DNA of 64,000 bases from Oscillospiraceae bacterium (lineage in GTDB: Bacteria; Bacillota_A; Clostridia; Oscillospirales; Oscillospiraceae). The notes beneath the pieces were generated by a model, which was not told the origin of the DNA, did no database searches, and saw nothing but the letters and a program-made list of their open reading frames with translations. Position numbers and translations under genes: made by a program. Position 1 is the first letter of the stretch; each line of letters begins with the position of its first letter. The stretch covers positions 5,962 through 69,961 of the forward strand of contig JAFYCC010000033.1 in NCBI GenBank assembly GCA_017539885.1. The letters run 5' to 3'. Positions 9,648-17,778 of the stretch are shown one piece after another.

Positions 9648-10376
9648 TCAGTCGACGACCGTTCCGATCTTTTCGCCCATTACGACGCGGACAATGTTTT
9701 CGGGATCTTTCAGTGCGAAGAGAATGACGGGGATATGATTGTCCATGGACAGGGAAGTGGCGGTGGAGTCCATCACGGCGAGATGCTGTGCCAGCACTTC
9801 GTCATAACTGATGCTGTCATACTTTACGGCTGTCGGATCCTTTTTCGGATCCGCGGAATACACGCCGTCAATGTTTTTCGCCAGCAGGATCGCGTCCGCC
9901 TCGATCTCGGCGGCGCGCAGGACTGCGGCTGTATCCGTAGAGAAATAGGGGCAGCCGGTGCCGCAGCCGAAGATGACGACACGGCCCTTGGAGAGGTGAC
10001 GCATGGCGCGCAGCCGGATATAGGGTTCCGCGATCGCCCGCATCTCGATGGCGGTCTGTACGCGGACCTCGACACCCATCTGCCCGAGTACGTCGGAGAG
10101 CGCGAGGCAGTTCATGACCGTTGCGAGCATGCCCATGTGATCGGCACGCGTACGTTCGATGCGCCCGCCGCCGTCCTTGACGCCGCGCCAGAAGTTGCCG
10201 CCGCCGACGACGATGCCGACCTCGACACCAAGTTCCACGCAGCGCTTGACAGCCTGACAGACACGCTCGATCACTTCAAAATTGAGCCCGGTGGAGTTCT
10301 CACCGGCAAGCGCCTCGCCGCTGATCTTCAGCAGGATGCGCTTATACGCGGGCTTTGCGCCCGAGAACTGTTCCAT
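9648..10376 (-). CDS. pyrH: UMP kinase
   Basis: Hexameric bacterial UMP kinase of the amino-acid kinase fold; it phosphorylates UMP to UDP. Visible motifs are [11 protein letters not shown] near residue 18, [10 protein letters not shown] near 60, and the C-terminal [17 protein letters not shown] block. It is 242 aa, full length, and the start has a GGAGG site. It is the first gene of the operon. The rpsB-tsf pair usually found just upstream in bacteria is absent, since a divergent small gene lies there instead. No convincing -35/-10 pair was found in its 174-base upstream gap, although AT-rich TATAGTAAGATAAT is present. Confidence 0.97.
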   Translation of the reverse strand: MEQFSGAKPAYKRILLKISGEALAGENSTGLNFEVIERVCQAVKRCVELGVEVGIVVGGGNFWRGVKDGGGRIERTRADHMGMLATVMNCLALSDVLGQMGVEVRVQTAIEMRAIAEPYIRLRAMRHLSKGRVVIFGCGTGCPYFSTDTAAVLRAAEIEADAILLAKNIDGVYSADPKKDPTAVKYDSISYDEVLAQHLAVMDSTATSLSMDNHIPVILFALKDPENIVRVVMGEKIGTVVD

Positions 10377-10489
10377 AGTCCGTCCTCCATATGATTCGTT
10401 CCCGATTATCTTACTATAAATTGGCGGAATAGAAAAGAGGTTTTCCGCAAAAATCCGAAAATGTTTGTACCCGGCGGACAGAGCATCTA

Positions 10490-10518
10490 TTGTAATTCTA
10501 CGCAGATCAACTTAAAAT
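10490..10518 (+). promoter_or_regulatory. Sigma-A promoter for the small gene at 10551
   Basis: TTGTAA (10490-10495), 17-bp spacer, TAAAAT (10513-10518). Transcription would begin near 10525, leaving a short leader with an AAGGAAGAG ribosome site. Confidence 0.6.
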
Positions 10519-10550
10519 AGATTTATAAAACTTGAAAAGGAAGAGACGAC

Positions 10551-10901
10551 ATGACTCGAATCGGACCGTTTTTCTACATTGATGACCGTCTTATCTTCAA
10601 CGCCTGTGCGGTGGAGACAGGCGAGCGGCGCGGAGGCAAGGTCGACAATCCCTACAGCCATGAGAGACTGTTTCAACGGCGCGGACCGGGCGGGGATTAC
10701 ATCGACTTCCCGCGCGGCAGGGTCGTCTGGGACGAGGAACATGACTGCGCGATCATATATATCGATCCGTGCATATGGCGGCCGGAAATCGTTGACGCCA
10801 TTGCGCGCGCCTTCGAACTGACGGACTACGTCGTGGAGGGGGATGTCCACTACCATTGCAAAGACTGTGCGGACGCCCTGCTCTCAGAAGAGGGATTGTG
10901 A
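10551..10901 (+). CDS. Conserved-looking small protein of unknown function
   Basis: I do not recognise a named family. It is a 116-aa soluble protein, acidic overall, with many aromatic residues, no signal peptide and no membrane segment. The middle reads GDYIDFPRGRVVWD, and the C-terminus carries HYHCKDC, a His/Cys cluster that could bind a metal (inference). It has its own promoter, a good AAGGAAGAG ribosome site 7 bases before ATG, and a large hairpin just after its stop, so it is probably a single-gene transcript. Genuine coding is supported by these signals and by codon use like its neighbours. Confidence 0.75.
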   Translation: MTRIGPFFYIDDRLIFNACAVETGERRGGKVDNPYSHERLFQRRGPGGDYIDFPRGRVVWDEEHDCAIIYIDPCIWRPEIVDAIARAFELTDYVVEGDVHYHCKDCADALLSEEGL

Positions 10902-10908
10902 ACAGAAA

Positions 10909-10960
10909 CAGATCGCAGAGCACCGGGCGCAGAGAAATGCGGCCGGTGCTCTGCGATCTG
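10909..10960 (+). terminator. Large hairpin after the 10551 gene
   Basis: An 18-bp perfect inverted repeat (10909-10926 with 10943-10960) with a 16-base loop, starting 7 bases after the stop. There is no T-run after it (CGTCAGGAG), so it may stabilise the 3' end more than terminate. Confidence 0.55.
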
Positions 10961-11025
10961 CGTCAGGAGCGCCGCACAGCCATAAGAGGAAATGTGACAA
11001 ATTGTTTACAAAATAGTGCCAATGT

Positions 11026-11054
11026 TTGACATAATATCTGCGCATTGCTATAAT
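11026..11054 (+). promoter_or_regulatory. Consensus sigma-A promoter for the SGNH hydrolase gene
   Basis: TTGACA (11026-11031), 17-bp spacer, TATAAT (11049-11054): an exact consensus. It rules out the ATG at 11053, which lies inside the -10 box, as the start of the next gene. Confidence 0.85.
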
Positions 11055-11094
11055 GACCGAGATAGATGCTTCACGCTTGAGAGAGGTGTTCTGT

Positions 11095-12579
11095 TTGCAT
11101 AGAAAAGCTTCGGCGGCGATCCTGGCCCTCTGCCTGCTGCTTGTATGCGCCGCACCGGCGGCAGCGGTCGGAGCGTTTTTGGACGTCGAACCGAATTCCT
11201 GGTATACCGAGGCCGTCTCCTATGTCGTGGAGAACGGATACTTTAACGGCGTTTCGGAGACAAGCTTCGCGCCACGCGTTCCGATGACGCGCGGCATGTT
11301 CATCACCGTTCTCGGCAGAATCGGCAATGTACCGCAGGATTCACCCGCTTACGGCTATATCCACCGGGACAGCGTAAATCTGCGCGAGGAGCCGACGACC
11401 AGTTCGAAGCTGCTCGCAACGCTGCAGCGCGGAACGGAACTTCGCGTGCTTGGAGAGAGCGGTGACTGGTACCGCGTACAGGCGGGAACACAGACCGGAT
11501 ACATCCGCGGTGACCTGATGAAACTGACAGGCGGGCCGTTTACCGATGTGCCTGCGGACAAATACTACGCACCGTATATTCAGTGGGCGGCCGGCCAGGG
11601 CATAGCCTGGGGCCTGACGCAGACGATCTTTGCTCCGGACGATCCGATCACCCGCGAAGATCTCTGCACAGCGCTGTACAATTTCTCAATGAAGTACGGC
11701 GTGCATTTTTACGGCACGGTTGAGACAAGCGTGTTTGCGGATGACGCGCAGATTTCTTCCTATGCGCGTACCGCAGTCTACACCATGCAGGCGATCGGCG
11801 TGATCGAGGGCAGAGAGAACAATCTTTTCGCGCCCAGGGCCGGCGCGCAGCGCGCCGAAGTCGCCGCTATCCTCAAGCGCTATGCGGACGCCGTCGGGCA
11901 GAACAACATCCCCGACGCGAGCGTCAGGTTCGGAGAGCCTGTTCCGCAGAGCGAGGCTGTGCCGGACAGCTATTTCGACGACGCATGCTTTATCGGCCAC
12001 TCCCTGGTCGTAGGCATGAAAAACTATTTCCGCCTGCCGAATGCGGACTTCTTTGCCGTCAACGGCGTATCAGCTTCCTGGCTGCTGAATAACCCCTATT
12101 TTGAACTCGAAGAGACGGAGACGGACGAAGACGGCAAAACGGTCAATGTGACCGGCACGCTCGCACAGGCGCTCGGGGAGAAGGCCGGAAAGTACGGCAA
12201 AGTCTACATCATGCTCGGAACAAATGAACTCGGCGCTGAGGAGAGCCATTTGCGGCAGTATGCCGCGAGCATGGAAGCGATCGTTGATCTTGTCCGCGCG
12301 ACCCAGCCGGAGGCAAAGATCTATCTGCTCTCGATCCTGCCGGTATCCGAAAAACGCAGCGAGAAGGACGAGCATTTCAACTGCGAGAACGTGAAAACCT
12401 TCAATGCGCGGCTTCGGCAGATCTCCGCGGATAAACAGGTCTATTTCGTGGATACCTACAGTGTGCTTGCCGATGCGGACGGCTACCTTCCAGAAGGCAG
12501 CTGCCTGAGCGACGGTATCCACATCCTGGCACCGCAGTACGCGATGCTCAAGGCGTATCTGAAAACACATACGGTATAA
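11095..12579 (+). CDS. Secreted SLH/SH3b-domain protein with C-terminal SGNH hydrolase-like domain
   Basis: Begins at TTG (11095) behind an AGAGAGGTG ribosome site; the longer ATG frame starts within the promoter. An N-terminal signal peptide (hydrophobic ILALCLLLVCA, likely cut after APAAA) precedes an SLH repeat (FLDVEPNSWYTEAV...), a bacterial SH3 domain (VNLREEPTTSSKLLATL... near 85-140) and two more SLH repeats. The last about 210 residues look like an SGNH/GDSL esterase-type domain: block I is FIGHSLVVG, block III GTNE, block V SDGIH. In block I the usual Asp before the Ser is His, while the Ser and the D-x-x-H pair remain. Likely cell-wall anchored, acting on wall or polysaccharide esters (inference). 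It has its own promoter and terminator. Confidence 0.85.
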   Translation: MHRKASAAILALCLLLVCAAPAAAVGAFLDVEPNSWYTEAVSYVVENGYFNGVSETSFAPRVPMTRGMFITVLGRIGNVPQDSPAYGYIHRDSVNLREEPTTSSKLLATLQRGTELRVLGESGDWYRVQAGTQTGYIRGDLMKLTGGPFTDVPADKYYAPYIQWAAGQGIAWGLTQTIFAPDDPITREDLCTALYNFSMKYGVHFYGTVETSVFADDAQISSYARTAVYTMQAIGVIEGRENNLFAPRAGAQRAEVAAILKRYADAVGQNNIPDASVRFGEPVPQSEAVPDSYFDDACFIGHSLVVGMKNYFRLPNADFFAVNGVSASWLLNNPYFELEETETDEDGKTVNVTGTLAQALGEKAGKYGKVYIMLGTNELGAEESHLRQYAASMEAIVDLVRATQPEAKIYLLSILPVSEKRSEKDEHFNCENVKTFNARLRQISADKQVYFVDTYSVLADADGYLPEGSCLSDGIHILAPQYAMLKAYLKTHTV

Positions 12580-12584
12580 TCTGT

Positions 12585-12617
12585 CAGACGGCCGCGGGAT
12601 TGAACCGCGGCCGTCTG
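12585..12617 (+). terminator. Terminator of the SLH/SGNH gene
   Basis: 13-bp perfect stem (CAGACGGCCGCGG / CCGCGGCCGTCTG) with a 7-base loop, 5 bases after the stop, followed by the modestly T-rich CGTTGCTTGG. Confidence 0.75.
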
Positions 12618-12633
12618 CGTTGCTTGGAACAAA

Positions 12634-12662
12634 TTGACATGGCCTATTCGGAATGTTAAAAT
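12634..12662 (+). promoter_or_regulatory. Strong sigma-A promoter of the phosphatase-larBC operon
   Basis: TTGACA (12634-12639), 17-bp spacer, TAAAAT (12657-12662). The longest open frame of the next gene begins with the TTG of this -35 box, so that start is false. Confidence 0.85.
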
Positions 12663-12708
12663 ATGCACGAACATTTGTCGAGCGTTCTCGGGGAAACGGG
12701 GTTTTCAT

Positions 12709-13617
12709 GTGAAAAAGATCCATCTGATACGGCATGGCTGGACGCGTGCGGACAGGCACAGACTCTACTGCGGCGCGACTGACCTGCCGCTGACCAAATC
12801 CGGCGCGGCGGAGCTGCGCAAGGACGCGGCGGAATTCGTCTATCCATCCGCGGAGGGCTGCCGGATCTACACGAGCGGCGTCACCTGCGCGGAGCAGACT
12901 CTCAAGCTGATCTGGGGCGTGCAGCCGCATGAGAAACTGCCGGCGCTGCGGGAGATGGATTTCGGCGTGTTCGAGATGCACTCGTATGAGGAACTCAAGG
13001 AAGACCCTGCCTATCTGGAATGGGTCAGCGGCGACAATGAGGTGAACGTCTGTCCGGGCGGCGAGAGCGGCGCAGACCTGAAAAAACGCGTGATTGCCGC
13101 GTTCACGGCGCTGGCCGGCAATTCCGGCGATGCGATCGTCATCACGCACGGCGGCGTGATCGCCTCCATCATGACGCATCTCTTCCCCGGCGAGGGCAAA
13201 AACCGATATACCTGGCAGCCGGATCCCGGAAAAGGCTATACCCTGTTTTTTGAAGGACTGCGTCCGACTGGGTACGAGGCGATCCCGAGCGTGCGCACCA
13301 GGCACGGCAGGGCAAAGTCCCGCGAGCCGGACTGGAAGACGAAGAACTATTCCTTCTTCAGCCACAAGACCTGCGAGTATTTCCCGTGCCACAAGGCGCC
13401 GGATCCGGACAATTTCAACTGCCTGTTCTGCTATTGCCCGCTCTACGTCCTCGGCGATAAATGCGGCGGAAACTTCACATATACGGAATCAGGCGTGAAG
13501 TCCTGTATCAACTGCTCTCTGCCGCACAACCGCAACAGCTATGGCTATATCATGGAGCAGTTTGCCCGCATACGGGATGTCATGGACAGACTCGACGAGG
13601 ACGACGAAGATGCATAA
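12709..13617 (+). CDS. Histidine phosphatase (CobC-like) fused to a cysteine-rich small domain
   Basis: Starts at GTG (12709) after a GGGGAAACGGGG purine tract; 302 aa. The N-terminal about 205 residues are a phosphoglycerate-mutase/histidine phosphatase fold: LIRHGWT carries the phospho-accepting His, ALREMDFG the conserved Glu region, and VITHGG the second catalytic His. The layout is closest to CobC-type alpha-ribazole phosphatases. The C-terminal about 90 residues are a Cys-rich small domain with eight or more conserved Cys and His residues (SHKTCEYFPCHK, NCLFCYCPLY, GDKCGGNF, SCINCSLPH), typical of a metal-binding module. It overlaps larB by 8 bp, suggesting a link with nickel-pincer cofactor synthesis or another corrinoid or metal cofactor (inference). 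Confidence 0.88.
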   Translation: MKKIHLIRHGWTRADRHRLYCGATDLPLTKSGAAELRKDAAEFVYPSAEGCRIYTSGVTCAEQTLKLIWGVQPHEKLPALREMDFGVFEMHSYEELKEDPAYLEWVSGDNEVNVCPGGESGADLKKRVIAAFTALAGNSGDAIVITHGGVIASIMTHLFPGEGKNRYTWQPDPGKGYTLFFEGLRPTGYEAIPSVRTRHGRAKSREPDWKTKNYSFFSHKTCEYFPCHKAPDPDNFNCLFCYCPLYVLGDKCGGNFTYTESGVKSCINCSLPHNRNSYGYIMEQFARIRDVMDRLDEDDEDA

Positions 13618-14365
13618 CGAGAAGACACTTGCGCTCCTGCGGGCGGTCGCGGAGGGAAGCGTGAAGCCGGAGGAAGCACTGCTTTCTTTTCGTGCTGCGC
13701 CTTTTGAGGATATCGGCTACGCGAAGGTGGACCACCACCGCGCAATGCGGCAGGGAAGCGCGGAGGTCATCTACGGCGCGGGGAAAACACCTGAGCAGAT
13801 CCTCGGCATCGTGCAGTCCATGCGTGACGCTGGGAGCCGCAATATCCTCATAACAAGGCTCTCGGAGGAGAGCGCCGCCTTCCTCAGGCCGCAGATCGAA
13901 ATGGCGTATCACCCCGAAGCGAGGCTTGCCGTTGCCTGTCCTGAACCCGTCAGCGCCATCGGATGTGTCGTCGTCGCCACGGGCGGCACGAGCGACATTC
14001 CCGTTGCGGAAGAGGCGGCGCTGACGGCTGAGACGCTTGGCAGCCGTGTCACCAGACTCTATGACGTTGGCGTTTCGGGCATCCATCGGCTGCTTGCCAA
14101 CCGGGAGATGCTGATGGGCGCACGCGTGATCATCGCGGTCGCCGGCATGGAGGGCGCACTGGCCTCTGTGATCGGCGGACTGACCGATTGTCCGCTCATC
14201 GCGGTGCCGACGAGCGTCGGTTACGGTGCAAGTTTCGGCGGACTGGCGGCACTGCTGGCCATGCTCAATTCCTGCGCAAGCGGGAGCTGCGTGGTGAATA
14301 TCGACAACGGCTTCGGCGCCGGATTTCTCGCCGACCGCATCAACCGCATGGAGAGCCCCAATTAG
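13610..14365 (+). CDS. larB: Nickel pincer cofactor biosynthesis protein LarB
   Basis: PurE-like carboxylase/hydrolase that acts on nicotinic acid adenine dinucleotide in the first step of the nickel-pincer nucleotide pathway. The start is the ATG at 13610 (MHNEKTLALLRAV), overlapping the upstream stop by 8 bp; a longer upstream frame is out of register with the known family N-terminus. Family features include an FRAAPFEDIGYAKVDHHR-type N-terminal block, EVIYGAGKTPEQI, and the PurE-like core VVVATGGTSDIPVAEEAA with GMEGALASVIGGL. It is 251 aa, normal length. larC follows after 10 bases; no larE or larA is in the window. Confidence 0.95.
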   Translation: MHNEKTLALLRAVAEGSVKPEEALLSFRAAPFEDIGYAKVDHHRAMRQGSAEVIYGAGKTPEQILGIVQSMRDAGSRNILITRLSEESAAFLRPQIEMAYHPEARLAVACPEPVSAIGCVVVATGGTSDIPVAEEAALTAETLGSRVTRLYDVGVSGIHRLLANREMLMGARVIIAVAGMEGALASVIGGLTDCPLIAVPTSVGYGASFGGLAALLAMLNSCASGSCVVNIDNGFGAGFLADRINRMESPN

Positions 14366-14375
14366 GAGCATTGAA

Positions 14376-15563
14376 ATGAAAACGCTGTATCTCAATTGCA
14401 ATATGGGTGCCGCAGGCGACATGCTCATGGCCGCACTGTACGAGCTCCTGCCGGACGGACAAGCTTTTCTGAAGGCCATGGCGGACGCGGGTATTCCCGG
14501 ACTGACGCTGGAACCGGAGAGAACGAATTCCCACGGCGTTGCCGGTACGCATATGTCCGTGCGCTTCCATGGCGAAGAGGAGGATGAGAACGGGCACGAG
14601 CACCATCACCACCACGCACACGGAATGACGCCGGAGCAGATCGCGGACGTGCTCGACGGTCTGAGGCTGCCGGAGACAGTTCGCGGGCGGGCAAAGCGCG
14701 TGTACGACCGCATCGCCGCCGCGGAGGCGAAGGTGCACGGCGTTGAGCCGGGCGGACACATCCATTTCCATGAACTGGGCTCGCTCGACGCCGTCGCGGA
14801 TGTTGCAGGCGTGTGCCTTGCTGCGGAACTGCTCGGGGCGGAGAGGATCGTCGCATCGCCGGTGCGGACCGGAACAGGTCAGGTGCGCTGCGAACACGGG
14901 CTGCTGCCGGTCCCTGCACCTGCTACGGCGGAGCTGCTGCTCGGCGTTCCCTGCTACGGAGGAGAGATCGAGGGAGAGCTTTGCACGCCGACAGGGGCTG
15001 CGCTGCTCGCGGAACTGTCCGACAGCTTCGGCCCGCAGCCAGACATGATCCCGGAGAGACTCGGCTGCGGCGTCGGAAAGAAGGATTTCGGTGAGCCGAA
15101 CGTTCTGCGCGCAGTGCTCGGTGAGAGCGCCGCGGGTCAGCGCGGGGAGATCACGGAACTGCGCTGCAACATCGACGATATGACGCCGGAACAACTGGCC
15201 GGCGCGCAGCAGACGCTGCTCGAAAGCGGGGCGCTGGACGTCTACATACTTCCGGGCGTTATGAAAAAGGGGCGCCCGGGATACGAACTGACCGTGCTTT
15301 GCGATCCGACGGATGAGGAGAAGCTTGCCCGCGCGGTATTCGTGAACACAACGACCATCGGTCTTCGGTCACGCAGATGCGGGAAATACTATCTTATGCC
15401 GGAAAGCGGAGAGGCAGAAACGCGTCTCGGCGTGCTCAAAACGAAGCGGGCCACCGGCTGGGGCGTTTTCAGGGAAAAGCCGGAATACGCAGATGCGGTG
15501 CGGCTGGCGCAAGAGGAGAATGTACCGCTGCAGGAGGTCTACGACGCGTTTTACAGACGCTGA
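14376..15563 (+). CDS. larC: Nickel insertion protein LarC
   Basis: CTP-dependent enzyme that inserts nickel into the pincer nucleotide. The N-terminus (YLNCNMGAAGDMLMAALYELL) is the LarC family signature. A His-rich loop (HEHHHHHAH) at about residues 75-83 is likely nickel-binding. The C-terminal part has LRCNIDDMTPEQLAGA and GRPGYELTVLC blocks. It is one continuous 395-aa frame, so the larC1/larC2 ribosomal frameshift known from Lactobacillus plantarum is not needed. An AGGAGC ribosome site precedes the ATG. It is the last gene of the operon before a strong terminator. Confidence 0.95.
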   Translation: MKTLYLNCNMGAAGDMLMAALYELLPDGQAFLKAMADAGIPGLTLEPERTNSHGVAGTHMSVRFHGEEEDENGHEHHHHHAHGMTPEQIADVLDGLRLPETVRGRAKRVYDRIAAAEAKVHGVEPGGHIHFHELGSLDAVADVAGVCLAAELLGAERIVASPVRTGTGQVRCEHGLLPVPAPATAELLLGVPCYGGEIEGELCTPTGAALLAELSDSFGPQPDMIPERLGCGVGKKDFGEPNVLRAVLGESAAGQRGEITELRCNIDDMTPEQLAGAQQTLLESGALDVYILPGVMKKGRPGYELTVLCDPTDEEKLARAVFVNTTTIGLRSRRCGKYYLMPESGEAETRLGVLKTKRATGWGVFREKPEYADAVRLAQEENVPLQEVYDAFYRR

Positions 15564-15568
15564 ACAAT

Positions 15569-15608
15569 ACGAAAACGGAGGAGCGGTTTTCCGCTTCTCC
15601 GTTTTCGT
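15569..15608. terminator. Bidirectional terminator between larC and the SDR gene
   Basis: An 18-bp stem with one G-U pair and a TTTT loop (left arm ACGAAAACGGAG then GAGCGG). The ends are A-rich on one side and T-rich on the other, so it can serve both convergent genes. Confidence 0.85.
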
Positions 15609-15642
15609 TATCGAAAGATCGCGACTTTGTTTCGCTGAGCCG

Positions 15643-16443
15643 TCAGCCGTACATTTTTCCGATGATCCAGTTGACTGTGGAGCTCGGAAGGAGTCGGCTG
15701 ATGACCATGAACAGACGGTATTTTTCGCCCGCCACATAAAAAGGGCGGGGGCGCTTGCGCGTCGCTGCGATATAGATCTTCTTCGCGACCGCATCCGGGG
15801 TCATGCCGCCCTGCTCGTCTTTTTCCATGGCGGATACAGCGCGTTCAATGGCGCCGCCGTAAAGCTCGTTGCCCTCTTCGGATTTCTCCCGGTTGGCAGT
15901 GAAGCCGGTCTTCGCGTCGCCCGGCATGACGCCGCTGACGCGGATGCCGAAGCGCCGCAGCTCACAGCGGAGCGCGAGGACGAGATCGTTTACGGCGGCC
16001 TTGCTGGCCGAATAGAAAGCCTGATAGGGAATGGCGAGCGGTCCGGCTACGCTGCTCAGGCATACGATGCGTCCGCTGTTCTGCGCGCGCATCGCGGGAA
16101 CAACGGCCCGGATGCAGCGCAGCGCACCGAAGAAATTGACATCGAAGAGCTTTTTGGCATCCTCCACCGTGGTGAATTCCACCGCACCGGAGATGCCCCA
16201 GCCAGCGTTGCACACGAGCACGTCGATGCGGCCGCACTCTTCCAGAATCTGTGCAAACGCAGCGTCAACGCTCGCCTCGTCCGTCATGTCGGCGGTCAGG
16301 TGGCGCACGCCTTCTGCGTCCGCACCGGAGCGGCTGAGCTCGTAGACCCGGTAGCCCGCGGCGGCGAAGCGTGCGGCGGCGGCTTTGCCGATGCCGCTGC
16401 TTCCGCCGGTGACGACGGCAACCGGCTTACTTGCTGAGATCAT
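15643..16443 (-). CDS. Short-chain dehydrogenase/reductase
   Basis: Classical SDR of 266 aa. It has the cofactor motif TGGSSGIG near residue 12, NAG near 80, the catalytic Ser (CLSSVAG) and the YxxxK pair in AFYSASKAA. The substrate is not known from sequence. The start codon lies inside the end of the upstream alpha-oxoamine synthase gene (17-bp overlap), so the two are co-translated. A reductase next to a serine-palmitoyltransferase-like enzyme would fit reduction of a 3-keto long-chain base (inference). The C-terminal stretch PRPFYVAGEKYRLFMVIS is moderately hydrophobic and may sit at the membrane. Confidence 0.88.
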   Translation of the reverse strand: MISASKPVAVVTGGSSGIGKAAAARFAAAGYRVYELSRSGADAEGVRHLTADMTDEASVDAAFAQILEECGRIDVLVCNAGWGISGAVEFTTVEDAKKLFDVNFFGALRCIRAVVPAMRAQNSGRIVCLSSVAGPLAIPYQAFYSASKAAVNDLVLALRCELRRFGIRVSGVMPGDAKTGFTANREKSEEGNELYGGAIERAVSAMEKDEQGGMTPDAVAKKIYIAATRKRPRPFYVAGEKYRLFMVISRLLPSSTVNWIIGKMYG

Positions 16444-17611
16444 AGCCGGACAGAACGCGCGCGATGACTTCGACGGCCTCGTCGATCAGGGCCTTGGTGT
16501 GGGAGGCCATCAGGCTGCAGCGCAGCAGGCATTCGCCGGGAGCGCAGGCGGGGGGCAGGGTGGCGTTGACGTAAACGCCGCTCTCGTAGAGTTCCTTCTG
16601 CGCCTTGAGGGTGACGATGGGGTCGTAAGTAAAGATTGGAATGATGGGCGTGACAGCGTCCATGATCTTGATATTGTGCTTTTTGAGCAGCTCGCGCATG
16701 TACTGCGCGTTATCACCGAGCTGCTTGGGGAGCTCGGGATGCGCAATCAGATAGCGCAGGGACGCGTTTGCCACCGCGATGCTGGCAGGAGGCACGGAAG
16801 CGGCGAAGATATACGGGCGGGAATTGCAGCGCACGAAATCCACGATTTTGGCATCCGCAGCCATATAGCCGCCGAGAGAGGCGAGAGACTTCGAGAAGGT
16901 CCCCATGTAGATGTCGACCTCGTCCTCGATGCCGTAGTAGCTGGCCGTGCCGCGGCCGCCCTCGCCGAGAATGCCAAAGCCGTGCGCATCATCGACCATC
17001 ACGCGCGCGCCGTACTTGCGGGCAAGCTTCACGATCTCCGGCAGCTTCGCCACGTCGCCGCCCATGGAGAACACACCGTCAGTGACGATCAGGCAGCCGC
17101 ACTCTTCCGGAACGCGCTGGAGCATCTTCTCCAGTTCGTCCATGTCGCTGTGCTTGTAGCGGAGCATCTTGCCGTAGGAGAGCTTGCATCCGTCATAGAT
17201 GCTGGCGTGGTTCTCCTTGTCGCAGATCACGTAGTCATTACGGCCGACGATCGCGGAGATGATGCCCAGGTTGGACTGAAAGCCGGAGGGGAAAGTGGCC
17301 ACGTCGCCTTTACGCAGGAAGGCAGCCATCTCTTTTTCAAACTGCTGGTGAAGGATCAGGGTGCCGTTAAGAAGCCGGGAACCGGAACAGCCCGTGCCGT
17401 AGGTTTCCAGCGCCTTGACGCCGGCCTCTATGATCTCGGGCTTGGTGGTCAGTCCGAGATAGTTGTTCGAGCCGAGCATGATGCGGCGCTTGCCTTCCAT
17501 AATGACCTCCACGTCCTGACGGGACTGGAGCTCGCGGAAGTACGGAAACAGATCCTGCGCGCGCAGGTCGTCGGCGACCGCGTAATCATAGCATTTCTTA
17601 AAAATATCCAT
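16427..17611 (-). CDS. Alpha-oxoamine synthase, serine-palmitoyltransferase-like
   Basis: PLP enzyme of the family that joins an amino acid to an acyl thioester (KBL, BioF, HemA, SPT). It is 394 aa and full length. It has GSNNYLGL near residue 50, TGCSGSRLLNGT near 75, DDAHGFGILGEGGRG near 205-220 and the PLP-binding Lys in GTFSKSLASLGG near 243. The C-terminal PPACAPGE ... LMASHTK region resembles, from memory, bacterial serine palmitoyltransferases of Bacteroides more than KBL or BioF. Genome databases would often label it glycine C-acetyltransferase or AONS. An AAAGGGGA ribosome site and own promoter lie upstream; the SDR gene overlaps its 3' end. Confidence 0.85.
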   Translation of the reverse strand: MDIFKKCYDYAVADDLRAQDLFPYFRELQSRQDVEVIMEGKRRIMLGSNNYLGLTTKPEIIEAGVKALETYGTGCSGSRLLNGTLILHQQFEKEMAAFLRKGDVATFPSGFQSNLGIISAIVGRNDYVICDKENHASIYDGCKLSYGKMLRYKHSDMDELEKMLQRVPEECGCLIVTDGVFSMGGDVAKLPEIVKLARKYGARVMVDDAHGFGILGEGGRGTASYYGIEDEVDIYMGTFSKSLASLGGYMAADAKIVDFVRCNSRPYIFAASVPPASIAVANASLRYLIAHPELPKQLGDNAQYMRELLKKHNIKIMDAVTPIIPIFTYDPIVTLKAQKELYESGVYVNATLPPACAPGECLLRCSLMASHTKALIDEAVEVIARVLSGYDLSK

Positions 17612-17669
17612 TGTGAATCCCCTTTGTCGTTTTCAATCGGAATCGGTGCTGTGAATAAACATTGTGCTA

Positions 17670-17698
17670 ATTCTACCGCATGGGAAGATAAAAGTCAA
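17670..17698 (-). promoter_or_regulatory. Promoter of the alpha-oxoamine synthase-SDR operon
   Basis: Read on the minus strand: TTGACT (17698-17693), 17-bp spacer, TAGAAT (17675-17670). It gives a leader of about 50 bases. Confidence 0.7.
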
Positions 17699-17728
17699 TT
17701 GCCGGCGGAGGTTCGGGAATAAAGGAAA

Positions 17729-17757
17729 CAGGGACCTCAACCGAATTGAGATCCCTG
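17729..17757 (-). terminator. rplS terminator
   Basis: 12-bp stem with one G-U pair and 5-base loop. On the minus strand it is followed by TTTCCTTTATT, as expected for intrinsic termination downstream of rplS. Confidence 0.8.
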
Positions 17758-17778
17758 CAGTTTTCCTGTTCTGTGTCC

